DNA from: CAZNHL01 sp964572965
GTDB taxonomy: Bacteria > Bacteroidota > Bacteroidia > Cytophagales > UBA9547
Direction of reading: 5' to 3'
NCBI GenBank assembly: GCA_964572965.1
Contig: CAZNHL010000010.1
Location: 1-64,000 of the forward strand
DNA length: 64,000 nt
The translations under genes and the position numbers were made by a program. The first letter of the stretch is position 1, and each line of letters starts with the position of its first letter. This document shows, in pieces, positions 43,047 through 52,700 of this stretch. The notes below the pieces were generated by a model. That model saw nothing but the letters and a program-made list of their open reading frames with translations. It was not told the DNA's origin and searched no databases.

Positions 43047-43245
43047 TGTTGTCGTCGATCTCAGATGTTTGAGAGTGATTTAAATATAAAGTGTTACTGT
43101 TTTGGACTAAAAATGGCCTCAGTTGGTCAAAAATGAAGTTGTCGCACTCCAGGATAAATTATATTATTAAGGATCGACTCAGACTGGAATGAAAATCTAC
43201 CCAATAAGCTACTTTTTTAGTAATTTTAAGCGTTTTTCGAAACGA
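43047..43245 (+). promoter_or_regulatory. CRISPR leader
   Basis: 199 bp of AT-rich non-coding DNA between cas2 and the first repeat; repeats run in the same direction, so transcription should start here. It includes a repeat-like segment at 43167-43196. Confidence 0.75.
43167..43196 (+). repeat. Degenerate repeat-like segment within the leader
   Basis: 18 of 30 positions equal the array repeat, including ATCG, the block ACTGGAAT and the final AAAT, with no indels. It ends 49 bp before the first true repeat. Either an eroded repeat or a leader motif resembling the repeat. Confidence 0.4.
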
Positions 43246-46200
43246 CCTTTAATCGCACCATACTGGAATTGAAATTTGAATACTACTAGTTTTATTTTTG
43301 CGCTTGCTGACCCTTTAATCGCACCATACTGGAATTGAAATTCACTTAAAACAATATCATCGGGATTTCTAAGCTTCCCTTTAATCGCACCATACTGGAA
43401 TTGAAATTTTAGATCAGCTTACTATTGAAAGGATAGATTTTTCCTTTAATCGCACCATACTGGAATTGAAATTTTGCTGCACGATATTATAATGTTTTTA
43501 TCTACTCCTTTAATCGCACCATACTGGAATTGAAATATCTCAACGCGTGTTGACCCTAAAAATGATTGTATTCCTTTAATCGCACCATACTGGAATTGAA
43601 ATATTACAGCAATATCCATTACCAGCCTAGAGTTGACCCTTTAATCGCACCATACTGGAATTGAAATTAAAAATTGACAAGCAAAAGGTTGTTGCAAATG
43701 TTCCCTTTAATCGCACCATACTGGAATTGAAATTTATCAGGAGTAAGCACATCAAGTGATTCCTGATTCCTTTAATCGCACCATACTGGAATTGAAATAT
43801 AATTTTCTGGGCTGTACGGAGGTCTACTAACCTGCCTTTAATCGCACCATACTGGAATTGAAATTTCAATAAGGTAGTGTCAGTATTCTCTGATCTTGAC
43901 CTTTAATCGCACCATACTGGAATTGAAATATCAAACCCAACTGCTTTAATTTGTTCCTACGATTCCCTTTAATCGCACCATACTGGAATTGAAATGAAAT
44001 ACTTTTATCCTGCTTACAAGTAAGCCATTTCCTTTAATCGCACCATACTGGAATTGAAATTGTGTAAACTTGTACACAGAACGAGAAGCAGTATCCCTTT
44101 AATCGCACCATACTGGAATTGAAATCAGTCTTCACAGCGTACACAGCCTTCACAGCGTACACCTTTAATCGCACCATACTGGAATTGAAATAGCACTGGG
44201 ATGAATGGGGTGCAGTTGCTACAGCGCCTTTAATCGCACCATACTGGAATTGAAATAAGTCTTACACAAGAATGAGATGGACTTTATCCAACCTTTAATC
44301 GCACCATACTGGAATTGAAATAGAACGATAGCCATGTGGTTAGCAAGTAGGACAGACCTTTAATCGCACCATACTGGAATTGAAATGAGTCATCTGTCTT
44401 TTCTGGCCACCTACTTCGTAGCCTTTAATCGCACCATACTGGAATTGAAATAAAAATACTATCGGGTTATTTGCCTCTCTGTAGGACCTTTAATCGCACC
44501 ATACTGGAATTGAAATGCTAAAAACTTCTGTACTGGTTCAGAAAGTAGCCTCCTTTAATCGCACCATACTGGAATTGAAATTCGTACGAAATGGCTAGAC
44601 CTACCCCTGATCTATCCTTTAATCGCACCATACTGGAATTGAAATTAATTAGAAATGACAGACTTATCCCGGTTTTCCCAAGCGTANNNNNNNNNNCCAT
44701 ACTGGAATTGAAATCTTAATAGCTTTTTAGCAGAGTTGAAGTTCTTGCCCTTTAATCGCACCATACTGGAATTGAAATTTGGGAGCTGATACTGTAGTTC
44801 GTACAGAGCTATTCCTTTAATCGCACCATACTGGAATTGAAATTTCAGTTCACCTGTAAGTATTTCACCAAAATCAGGCCCTTTAATCGCACCATACTGG
44901 AATTGAAATAAACAAAACACTTATGGATTACCGCGTAGTTACGCACCTTTAATCGCACCATACTGGAATTGAAATAAGAAGCATTCCGAAGTCAACGCAA
45001 CATCTACAGCACCTTTAATCGCACCATACTGGAATTGAAATGTCAAATCTGTGTTAATATAAGAAACCTTGTAAACCTTTAATCGCACCATACTGGAATT
45101 GAAATATGGTAACAGCTTCAATCAGATACTTACCTTTGTTTCCTTTAATCGCACCATACTGGAATTGAAATTTTATTAATACTATTGTAAACGGGCTAGG
45201 CCGTAGCCCTTTAATCGCACCATACTGGAATTGAAATTCCCTTAGCAGCTCCAATGGCTTCAGAAGGCAATACCTTTAATCGCACCATACTGGAATTGAA
45301 ATTGTATAGCCAGATGGTCCTCGTAAGCACCTCCATTCCTTTAATCGCACCATACTGGAATTGAAATACTAATGGTTATGCTTCTTCAAATGTGTCAGGT
45401 GCCTTTAATCGCACCATACTGGAATTGAAATCTGTATTCATCTTTTGCAGTTCTAAGCCTAAAACTACCTTTAATCGCACCATACTGGAATTGAAATAGC
45501 ATCTTAGAGTATCATATAGGCGTGAGCTTGATGCCTTTAATCGCACCATACTGGAATTGAAATTTAACAAGTGGATAATCTTGCCGACGGATACCTACCT
45601 TTAATCGCACCATACTGGAATTGAAATCTATTAAAGTAAGGAGGATCACAGTAAAAAAAGCTACCTTTAATCGCACCATACTGGAATTGAAATAAGGACA
45701 TTGTCTTTAACAAGAACATCAACAATTTCCCTTTAATCGCACCATACTGGAATTGAAATTAATAAGTACCTGTAGATTCTGGCCAAAATATTAAGCCTTT
45801 AATCGCACCATACTGGAATTGAAATGGGCTTTTTTAATAATCCGTTTATCAAATTTTATACCTTTAATCGCACCATACTGGAATTGAAATCATTAATATA
45901 TTGGTATTGCAAAAAAGTTCAGGAACCTTTAATCGCACCATACTGGAATTGAAATAACTTAAAACCAGTAAGCATCTGGCCTAAAGCTTCCCTTTAATCG
46001 CACCATACTGGAATTGAAATATGAAATCGTCTTCGTTTTCGAAACCGTCGCCAATTCCTTTAATCGCACCATACTGGAATTGAAATACAATAGCCATTAC
46101 CAAACCTTCACTGTCGCTTTTCCTTTAATCGCACCATACTGGAATTGAAATATATAAACAGGTGCAGAAAATGTATCTGTATCCAACCTTTAATCGCACC

Positions 46201-46607
46201 ATACTGGAATTGAAATAGAATTATGCTTTATACCAAAAACCTTATATAATTCCTTTAATCGCACCATACTGGAATTGAAATTAGCAATAATTTTGCGTCT
46301 CATGCCTTCGCCCGCTCCTTTAATCGCACCATACTGGAATTGAAATACGGATACGGCTAAAAGGCAAAGTGTTGCTATGAAACCTTTAATCGCACCATAC
46401 TGGAATTGAAATTGAGGTAAAACACTCCTTTTAGATTGCTGTATTCACCTTTAATCGCACCATACTGGAATTGAAATTTAATGATTTGTCTATTCCTCCC
46501 TATAATTTTCCGCCTTTAATCGCACCATACTGGAATTGAAATCAGGTTGATAACCATCTATAAAGTCAGAGAAAGCACCTTTAATCGCACCATACTGGAA
46601 TTGAAAT
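43246..46607 (+). CRISPR. Type I-B CRISPR array, at least 52 repeats
   Basis: 30-bp repeat beginning CCTTTAATCGCACC and ending ATACTGGAATTGAAAT. I count 51 intact copies plus one partly masked by the N run (visible part 44697-44714). Unit length is 64-66 bp, spacers 34-36 nt. All intact copies I read are identical. The ATTGAAAT 3' end gives the standard 8-nt crRNA handle. The leader end is next to cas2; the far end carries a degenerate repeat at 46644. The array is interrupted by an assembly gap, so the true count may be higher. Confidence 0.98.
44687..44696. other. Assembly gap (10 N) inside the CRISPR array
   Basis: The spacer before the gap is already 41 nt long without reaching a repeat, and the two bases before the N run do not fit the repeat start. 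The gap is therefore of unknown true length and may hide whole repeat-spacer units. Confidence 0.9.
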
Positions 46608-46643
46608 GAAGTTATTGAGGGGCGTTTGAGAAAGATTTTTTCA

Positions 46644-46673
46644 CCCTTAATCGTACCAGCGTAGCTACAATCA
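46644..46673 (+). repeat. Degenerate terminal CRISPR repeat
   Basis: Begins exactly one 36-nt spacer after the last intact repeat. First 15 positions match at 13 (CCCTTAATCGTACCA), the second half has decayed. This marks the leader-distal end. The rest of 46674-46890 holds no gene I can see; the next ORF starts at 46891. Confidence 0.8.
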
Positions 46674-46890
46674 AATAGCCGTCAACAGTCTTAATGTCGA
46701 TCCAATATAGATGAAGGTCGAGTTTGTTTATCAATAATCCCTGTTTGTGATATATTAGTTTAAGAAGCCGGAATGCTATATTAGATATGGGGTTTCGGAA
46801 AGCTTAGATACCGATGATGATGGCTGATCTTTCTGAAGCCACTAATAACAGTGTGCATCCAGGGTAACCGCAAACAACAAGGGATTTGGC

Positions 46891-49737
46891 ATGAAGTATA
46901 CAGTTAACACACGATATTATTTATTTTTTAGTAGTCTTCTGGTTTGGTTGGTTTCAGGACAATATACTGCATCCGCACAAACGAGCAGTGTAAATGGCCG
47001 TCTGGCAGATCAGTCTGCAAATGAGTTTCTTTTTGGTGTAGGCGTTATTATCGCCCCGGTTAATGATACCCTGAATGCCAAGGCAACCCTGACCGATGAA
47101 CAGGGGGCGTTCCGTTTTCAAAACCTGGTTTCAGGTACTTATCTGTTAAAAACCAGTTACCTCGGTTATAGCGTGCTTAAGAAAACTATTAACCTGAACG
47201 GAGACCTTGACCTTGGTACTTTGATGTTAAAAGAGGAAAGTACGCAGCTGAAAGAAGTTGATATAAAAGCTAATGCCATCCGGATAGAGCAGAAAGGAGA
47301 TACTACAGAATACAATGCCAATTCTTACAAGACTAATCCTGATGCTACAGCAGAAGATCTGATCAAAAAAATGCCCGGCTTAACTGTCGAAAACGGAACG
47401 GTAAAAGTAGGTGGCGAAGAAGTAAAACGGGTTTTACTGGATGGACAGGAGTTTTTTGGTGAAGATGCCACACTGGCGCTACGAAATTTACCTGCAGAGG
47501 TCATAGATAAAATCCAGACTTTTGATAGGGAAAGTGACCAGGCCCGTTTCAGTGGTTTTGACGACGGCAATGCGCAAAAGACAATCAACATTGTTACGAA
47601 ATCGGGTAAAGCCAACGGTACTTTTGGGAAAATCTTCGGAGGCTATGGCTCAGATAACCGTTATAGTGCCGGAGGAAATATCAATCAGTTCAAAGGCAGC
47701 AGGCGCATTTCATTGATGGGGCTTACCAATAATGTTAACCAGCAGAACTTTTCCAGCCAGGATTTACTGGGTGTATCGTCGGGTGGCAGGCAATCGCGTG
47801 GAGGTGGGCCAGGTGGCGGAGGTTCATCAAACAACAACTTCCTTGTCGGGCAGCAGGGCGGGATTAATACCACCAATTCCGTTGGACTTAATTATGGAGA
47901 TAAATGGGGGAAGAAACTGACTTTTACAGGAAGCTATTTCTTCAACAATTCCAACAATAATAACAATACATTGCGGAACAGGCAGTATTTCCTGTCAGAT
48001 ACTACCAATCAATTGTATGATGAAGCCAATACTTCAGAAAGCGATAATTACAACCATCGTTTCAATGCTCGTTTGGAGTATAAAATTGATTCGGCTAATA
48101 CGCTGATTTTTACTCCGAAGCTGAGTTTTCAGAATAACCGGATGGGTAGCAAAGTAGCCGGACAGAGTATGCTTTCCGATGGAATCTTACTCAACGGAAG
48201 TGTAAATGATAACCAGACTCAAAGTGCCGGCTATACTTCCGGTAATTCATTGTTGTTTCAGCATAAGTTCAGAAAACCCTTGCGGACATTTGCTGCCAAC
48301 CTCAAAGCCGATTTTAAAGAGAAGAACAGCGACAATACCCTTGTTTATCAGAATATTTATTATTCTGATGCAGGCGACTCTGTCCGCAATACTGCTCAGC
48401 GTTCTCACACTCCCACAAATGGGCAAACCTATGGTGTTGACCTTACTTACACCGAACCGCTTTCTAAAGGGACTGCTTTACAGTTTAATTATAAGCCATC
48501 CTATGCATTGAACGAGGCAGATAAGCAAACAAGCAGGCTCGACAGTACAACCGGTAGCTATGAACCTTACATTCCATTGTCGAACCGTTACGACAATACT
48601 GTTTCTACTCAAAGAGGAGGGCTTTCTTACCGTTTGAAAAACCCTAAAACAAGTCTGTCGATCGGCACAGATTACCAGCTGGTGCAGTTGCGTGGTAATC
48701 AGGAGTACCCATATGTTTTTCATACATCAAGAAATTTTACTAATCTGTTGCCTAATGCTATGTATCAATACAAATTTGACAGAAACACCAATCTGCGCAT
48801 GACCTACCGCACCGCTACAGATATCCCCTCCGTTACACAGTTGCAAAGTGTTATCAATAATACAAACCCATTGTTGCTGAGCACCGGTAACCCTTATCTG
48901 CAACAGGAATACACGCATACCTTATCAGGTAATTATAGAAAAACCATGCAGGAAAAAGGCCGCAATTTTATGCTGATGGCCAACGTGGCTTATACCAGTA
49001 ATTATATCACCAATTCCACACTGATCGCCGGAAGAGATACAGTGCTTACAGATGATATTGTTTTGCATAAAGGTTCTCAGCTTACGGCACCTGTCAACCT
49101 GGAAGGTTATCTCAATACCCGTATTTTCTCTAATTACGGTTTGCCCCTGACTTACAAAAGTTTTAAAACTAACCTGAACCTTAATCTGGGGCTTAGCTAT
49201 TCAAGAGCTCCGGGACAAATTAATAATCAGATAAACTACGCCAGGACTTATAATTTTAATTCCGGATTTGTGCTGGGGAGTAATATGGGGCCGCAACTGG
49301 ACTTTAGTGTCTCCTGGAACGGCAATTATAATATTGTTGATAACAGCATCAATCCAAAGCAAAACAACAATTACTATTACCAGATATCCGCTGCTAAAGC
49401 CAATTGGTTACCATGGAAGGGTTTAGTGCTGGCTACTGAGCTGACACATACTTATTATACCGGTTTAGGAGGAAATGCTTTCAATCAAAGCTTTTTGTTG
49501 TGGAATGCTGCCCTTGGCTACAAGTTCCTGAAAAATAATGCAGGAGAGTTGCGCCTGAGTGTTTTTGACTTACTCGGGCAAAACAAAAGCATCAGCCGTA
49601 CAGTATCAAATACCTATATAGAAGATGTGCGTACCCAAATGCTGACACGTTATTTTATGCTCACATTCAGCTACACCCTTCGCAGTTTTAAAGATGTTTC
49701 AGCAAATGCTGCTCCGGGAGCTCCGGAAGGAAGGTAG
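46891..49737 (+). CDS. Outer-membrane beta-barrel family protein, TonB-receptor-like
   Basis: 948 codons. Signal peptide (FFSSLLVWLVSG, cleavage near ASAQ), carboxypeptidase-regulatory-like domain (SSVNGRLADQSANEFLFGV, ~30-115), and a plug-like segment (ATAEDLIKKMPGLTVENGTV, GEEVKRVLLDGQEFFG, ~145-230). After a Gly/Ser/Asn-rich stretch (residues ~305-325) comes a long barrel of the OMP_b-brl_3 type ending in MLTFSYTLRSFKDV. Such proteins are TonB-receptor relatives; substrate unknown. It stands alone between the CRISPR array and a repeat copy. Confidence 0.88.
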   Translation: MKYTVNTRYYLFFSSLLVWLVSGQYTASAQTSSVNGRLADQSANEFLFGVGVIIAPVNDTLNAKATLTDEQGAFRFQNLVSGTYLLKTSYLGYSVLKKTINLNGDLDLGTLMLKEESTQLKEVDIKANAIRIEQKGDTTEYNANSYKTNPDATAEDLIKKMPGLTVENGTVKVGGEEVKRVLLDGQEFFGEDATLALRNLPAEVIDKIQTFDRESDQARFSGFDDGNAQKTINIVTKSGKANGTFGKIFGGYGSDNRYSAGGNINQFKGSRRISLMGLTNNVNQQNFSSQDLLGVSSGGRQSRGGGPGGGGSSNNNFLVGQQGGINTTNSVGLNYGDKWGKKLTFTGSYFFNNSNNNNNTLRNRQYFLSDTTNQLYDEANTSESDNYNHRFNARLEYKIDSANTLIFTPKLSFQNNRMGSKVAGQSMLSDGILLNGSVNDNQTQSAGYTSGNSLLFQHKFRKPLRTFAANLKADFKEKNSDNTLVYQNIYYSDAGDSVRNTAQRSHTPTNGQTYGVDLTYTEPLSKGTALQFNYKPSYALNEADKQTSRLDSTTGSYEPYIPLSNRYDNTVSTQRGGLSYRLKNPKTSLSIGTDYQLVQLRGNQEYPYVFHTSRNFTNLLPNAMYQYKFDRNTNLRMTYRTATDIPSVTQLQSVINNTNPLLLSTGNPYLQQEYTHTLSGNYRKTMQEKGRNFMLMANVAYTSNYITNSTLIAGRDTVLTDDIVLHKGSQLTAPVNLEGYLNTRIFSNYGLPLTYKSFKTNLNLNLGLSYSRAPGQINNQINYARTYNFNSGFVLGSNMGPQLDFSVSWNGNYNIVDNSINPKQNNNYYYQISAAKANWLPWKGLVLATELTHTYYTGLGGNAFNQSFLLWNAALGYKFLKNNAGELRLSVFDLLGQNKSISRTVSNTYIEDVRTQMLTRYFMLTFSYTLRSFKDVSANAAPGAPEGR

Positions 49738-49763
49738 GGAAGGCCGTCACGTAGGCGTTTTCT

Positions 49764-49900
49764 TGCTGGTAACACAGATTTTATTGATTGTTAAATTTTC
49801 AGGCTTTGCAGAACCGGAATTATAAATCCTGATCTGCAAAGCCTGCGTTATCAGCGGGAGAAAAACTTAAGAAAGTTAATAGAAGCGGATAGTCGTTTAA
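49764..49900 (+). repeat. Dispersed intergenic repeat, copy C (second half only)
   Basis: Starts within the unit (CTGGTAACACAGATTTTATTG) and ends GCGGATAGTCGTTTAA. It matches the 3' two thirds of copies at 9581-9775 and 14413-14619. It fills the gap between two convergent genes. Confidence 0.75.
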
Positions 49901-49905
49901 TCGGA

Positions 49906-51660
49906 TTACTCTTTCAATATTTTCACTACTGCCGAAGAAGTAGCATTGGCAACTTTCAGGAAGTACAATCCTTCTTGCAGAGGCGAAAGATCGATGGCTT
50001 CGTTATGATGAATATACTGTGTTTCTTTCATGCTTGTTCCCAGGATGCTGATTATGTCTACCGACAAGGTTTCATGATTTTTGGAAGTAATGTACAGCAA
50101 GCCTGTGGTTGGGTTAGGATAAACAATGAGGTTTTTGCTGAAAATGGCGTCTTGAACATCTGTTATCTCCGTTCCGGTACCTTGTACGGTAAATGTATAA
50201 TCCGGCTGTTCCGGATCGTTACTGTGCAGGATAAGGGTCAGCTGTTTTGTACCCATACCTGTTGGGTGAAAAGTAACAGGTAAAGAGATGCTCTCAGCAG
50301 GGGCAAGTATGTCCTTTGCCTGCAGGGAAGAAAAGTCGATGCTGAAATCATCGAGGTCTCCTGTGATGGTGGTTCTGGAAGCGAGGTTGGCAAAACGCAG
50401 GTCATAATCTCCTTCATTGCTGAAGTCGATATTGACAGTTTTTTCTTCTCCCTGTACCACATCGCCATAATTGTGACTGTTTACAAAGCTGTTTTCAACG
50501 GAGCTTTGTAGTTTAGGTTGCAAGGTAAGGATAGAAATGAGGTTGGTATAGAGGCCGGTTGCTACTTCTGTACCTCCGGCAAAATATACCTTGTTTTCAG
50601 CAGCTGCCATAGTTGTTCCAAAGACAGGCTGAGGAATTCCTATATAACTCCAGCGGTCACGTGCGAAGTCGTAGACAGCTACAGAGTCTTTACTGCTTCT
50701 TTCTGGTTTATGAGGTATAGATCCGGAAAAGTCCAGAAGAGGGAGCAGGAACATTTTACATCCGGCCTTAACAGCCTGTACATAGGGTCTGGCTTCGCCA
50801 TTGTACACTCGTTTGAAGAGGTAAGGGATTTTTTGTACATACCAGCTGTCGGTGGTATTATCGTAAATGTCAATGCTGTCAGACGGTATCTCATTTAGAA
50901 GTACACCTCCAACAAAAAAGATTTTGTTGTCATATACAATACTTTTTAGTTTTGCTTTCTTCTGAGATAATGTGGCATTTGGTAGCCATTTTCCCTGTTT
51001 ACTGTCATAAATATTGATCAGGCTTCTAGGGTAGCCTAGGTATTCTCCTCCTGCAAAAAACAGTTTATCTCCTGCTGCTGCGGCAGTTAAATTACGTCTT
51101 TGACTTCCTTCGCTTGGTATACTTTGAATAAACCCGGTCTGTGTCCAGCTGTGGTTAAGCTCATCATATATATCTACAATCTTGGAGATTTTATTAGGTT
51201 CGTTTGTGCCAAACCCTCCCCCGAACAGTATTTTACCATTAGCAGCAGCAGCGGAAAAGAAACATCTGGCCTGTGACAATTCTTGTACGGTCCACTGGCT
51301 GGTAAGTGTGTCAAAAATTCTAACCTTTTTATTATAGATTCCTGATTTGTCATAATAGGCACCTCCGGCAAAATAAACTTTGCTACCACTGGTAGTAATG
51401 GCCATTTTTTGTGTGATTTCATCTCCGGAAAGCGCGGTGGTAATTTTAGACCCGGTTCTTACATCAAATAATTCTAACTGCTGCACAGCAACGGTACTAT
51501 TACCGACCTTTTTATACCCCGAATAAAAAAAGATCTTATTTCCGTGGGTAGCAACATCCATTTCTGTTTTAGCCTCATTAAGTGTACTATACTCCCAATT
51601 TAGTTGAGCATAGCAAACAGCAACAAGATGGATAAGTATGAATGTTTTGAATAGCCTCAT
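49906..51660 (-). CDS. Kelch-like surface protein with T9SS sorting domain
   Basis: 584 codons. Signal peptide MRLFKTFILIHLVAVCYAQ. Six to seven kelch-like blades across ~25-385 (repeats of KVYFAGGAYYD, KILFGGGFGTNEP, DKLFFAGGEYLG, KIFFVGGVLLNE types, with 'WxxxxLSxxR'-like linkers). Then an ASH/Ig-like domain at ~395-490 (NYGDVVQGEEKTVNIDFSNEG) and a C-terminal type A T9SS domain (LIVYPNPTTGLLYITS ... EGLYFLKVANAT). A surface propeller likely for protein or glycan contact; no enzymatic residues. Monocistronic. Confidence 0.9.
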   Translation of the reverse strand: MRLFKTFILIHLVAVCYAQLNWEYSTLNEAKTEMDVATHGNKIFFYSGYKKVGNSTVAVQQLELFDVRTGSKITTALSGDEITQKMAITTSGSKVYFAGGAYYDKSGIYNKKVRIFDTLTSQWTVQELSQARCFFSAAAANGKILFGGGFGTNEPNKISKIVDIYDELNHSWTQTGFIQSIPSEGSQRRNLTAAAAGDKLFFAGGEYLGYPRSLINIYDSKQGKWLPNATLSQKKAKLKSIVYDNKIFFVGGVLLNEIPSDSIDIYDNTTDSWYVQKIPYLFKRVYNGEARPYVQAVKAGCKMFLLPLLDFSGSIPHKPERSSKDSVAVYDFARDRWSYIGIPQPVFGTTMAAAENKVYFAGGTEVATGLYTNLISILTLQPKLQSSVENSFVNSHNYGDVVQGEEKTVNIDFSNEGDYDLRFANLASRTTITGDLDDFSIDFSSLQAKDILAPAESISLPVTFHPTGMGTKQLTLILHSNDPEQPDYTFTVQGTGTEITDVQDAIFSKNLIVYPNPTTGLLYITSKNHETLSVDIISILGTSMKETQYIHHNEAIDLSPLQEGLYFLKVANATSSAVVKILKE

Positions 51661-51793
51661 AATATAAAGGGTTAGTTATTTTACTACAACCCTTGTCGGT
51701 GAATGTAACCCGCATTGCACGACGTTTAATGACAGGCGATAAATGGGTTGAATTTGAAGTGAATAGCAATATTGTTAGGGATAATAGTAAGGA

Positions 51794-51851
51794 AGAGTCT
51801 CTGCAATCATTTGTTATCCTGTAGTTTGCTACACTCAAAACCACGGATAAA
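51794..51851 (+). repeat. REP-like element, upstream copy
   Basis: Direct repeat of 52601-52657 with about ten differences, beginning GAGTCTCTGCAATCAT and including GTAGTTTGCT...CTCAAAACCACGGATAAA. The palindromic core is less perfect than in the downstream copy. Confidence 0.75.
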
Positions 51852-51928
51852 GTGACTGGCTATAACACCTAAATACGCGTCTGTTCGTAGAGTTTAGCGA
51901 AGCGTCTCTACGAACTAGGGCAATGAAA

Positions 51929-51946
51929 GTAGAGACTCCGTCTCGG
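51929..51946 (+). repeat. 18-bp inverted repeat, left of RAYT
   Basis: GTAGAGACTCCGTCTCGG; perfect reverse complement at 52593-52610 on the other side of the transposase. Confidence 0.85.
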
Positions 51947-52015
51947 TCAATGAGCCTATGATTGTAGGCTCAGATAATAGCCTTACATACCCCGATTAAA
52001 ATCCGATTATGATTT

Positions 52016-52023
52016 TATATTTG
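52016..52023 (+). promoter_or_regulatory. -7 box directly at the RAYT start
   Basis: TATATTTG only 4 bp before the ATG at 52028. Initiation would fall at or just past the start codon, implying a leaderless mRNA, or that this box is not used. Confidence 0.45.
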
Positions 52024-52027
52024 CCTT

Positions 52028-52582
52028 ATGCCAGTTAGAGGATATCAAATACGAGATCAGTATGCTATCCATTTTATCACTTTTGCAGTGGTAGAATGGG
52101 TTGATGTATTTACCAGGCAAGAATACGCTAAAATTGTAATTGACAGTTTAAGGTTTTGCCAAAAGAAGAAAGGTTTAAAAGTTCATGCATGGTGTATTAT
52201 GAGTAATCATCTACACTTGATTCTTTCAACTGATGGTAGGAATAAGTTGTCAGATGTGTTAAGAGATTTTAAGAAGTTTACATCAGCTCAAATCATCAAA
52301 GCCATTGAAGCTAATACCCGGGAAAGTCGCAGAAACTGGATGCTATGGATATTCAGGAGTGCCGGAGAAAAGAATCTGAGAAATGAGCATTATCAGTTTT
52401 GGCAACAAGACAACCATCCTATAGAATGCTTTAGTGTAGATGTTCTGGAATCAAGGAAGCAATATATTCACGAGAATCCATTAAGAGCAGGCTTAGTGAG
52501 AAATGAATGGGATTATATGTATTCTAGTGCCATTGACTATTATTGTAACGGTCAGGGCTTACTAAAAATAGATCACGTTTAA
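52028..52582 (+). CDS. REP-associated tyrosine transposase (RAYT), intact
   Basis: 184 codons. AIHFITFAVVEWVDVF, HUH motif SNHLHLILS, WMLWIFRSAGEKN, HYQFWQQDNHPIE and the QYIHENPLRAGLV block, which contains the candidate catalytic Tyr. These domesticated IS200/IS605 relatives mobilise or maintain REP palindromes. It is flanked by REP-like direct repeats and an 18-bp inverted pair. It is a full-length relative of the frameshifted gene at 4638-5194, whose flanking repeats are different, so the two belong to separate REP families. Confidence 0.93.
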   Translation: MPVRGYQIRDQYAIHFITFAVVEWVDVFTRQEYAKIVIDSLRFCQKKKGLKVHAWCIMSNHLHLILSTDGRNKLSDVLRDFKKFTSAQIIKAIEANTRESRRNWMLWIFRSAGEKNLRNEHYQFWQQDNHPIECFSVDVLESRKQYIHENPLRAGLVRNEWDYMYSSAIDYYCNGQGLLKIDHV

Positions 52583-52592
52583 AAGGAATAGC

Positions 52593-52610
52593 CCGAGACG
52601 GAGTCTCTAC
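52593..52610 (-). repeat. 18-bp inverted repeat, right of RAYT
   Basis: CCGAGACGGAGTCTCTAC, 10 bp after the RAYT stop; perfect partner of 51929-51946. Confidence 0.85.
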
Positions 52611-52657
52611 AATCATGTGCTAATCCGTAGTTCGCTCCGCTCAAAACTACGGATAGA
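52601..52657 (+). repeat. REP-like element, downstream copy
   Basis: GAGTCTCTACAATCATGTGC followed by a 10-bp stem ATCCGTAGTT / AACTACGGAT with a loop GCGGAGCG-type. Likely substrate of the neighbouring RAYT. Confidence 0.75.
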
Positions 52658-52700
52658 AGAGAAATTCAGTATGATGGAGATGCTCTCGGATTTCGCAGCA

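Larger units (their letters stand above)
51661..52027. other. Gene-free stretch with REP copy and RAYT promoter
   Basis: Holds the upstream region of the kelch gene, one REP copy (51794-51851), the left inverted repeat (51929-51946) and a TATATTTG box (52016-52023) next to the transposase ATG. No other gene was seen. Confidence 0.6.

Noticed and set aside
43627..45570. Several reading frames of 60-90 codons within the array, repeating FQFQYGAIKG or NFNSSMVRLK
   Set aside because: They are translations of CRISPR repeats on the minus strand; spacing follows the repeat unit.
47685..47876. Proline-rich antisense frame opposite the glycine-rich part of the barrel gene
   Set aside because: Direct consequence of antisense reading of Gly codons.
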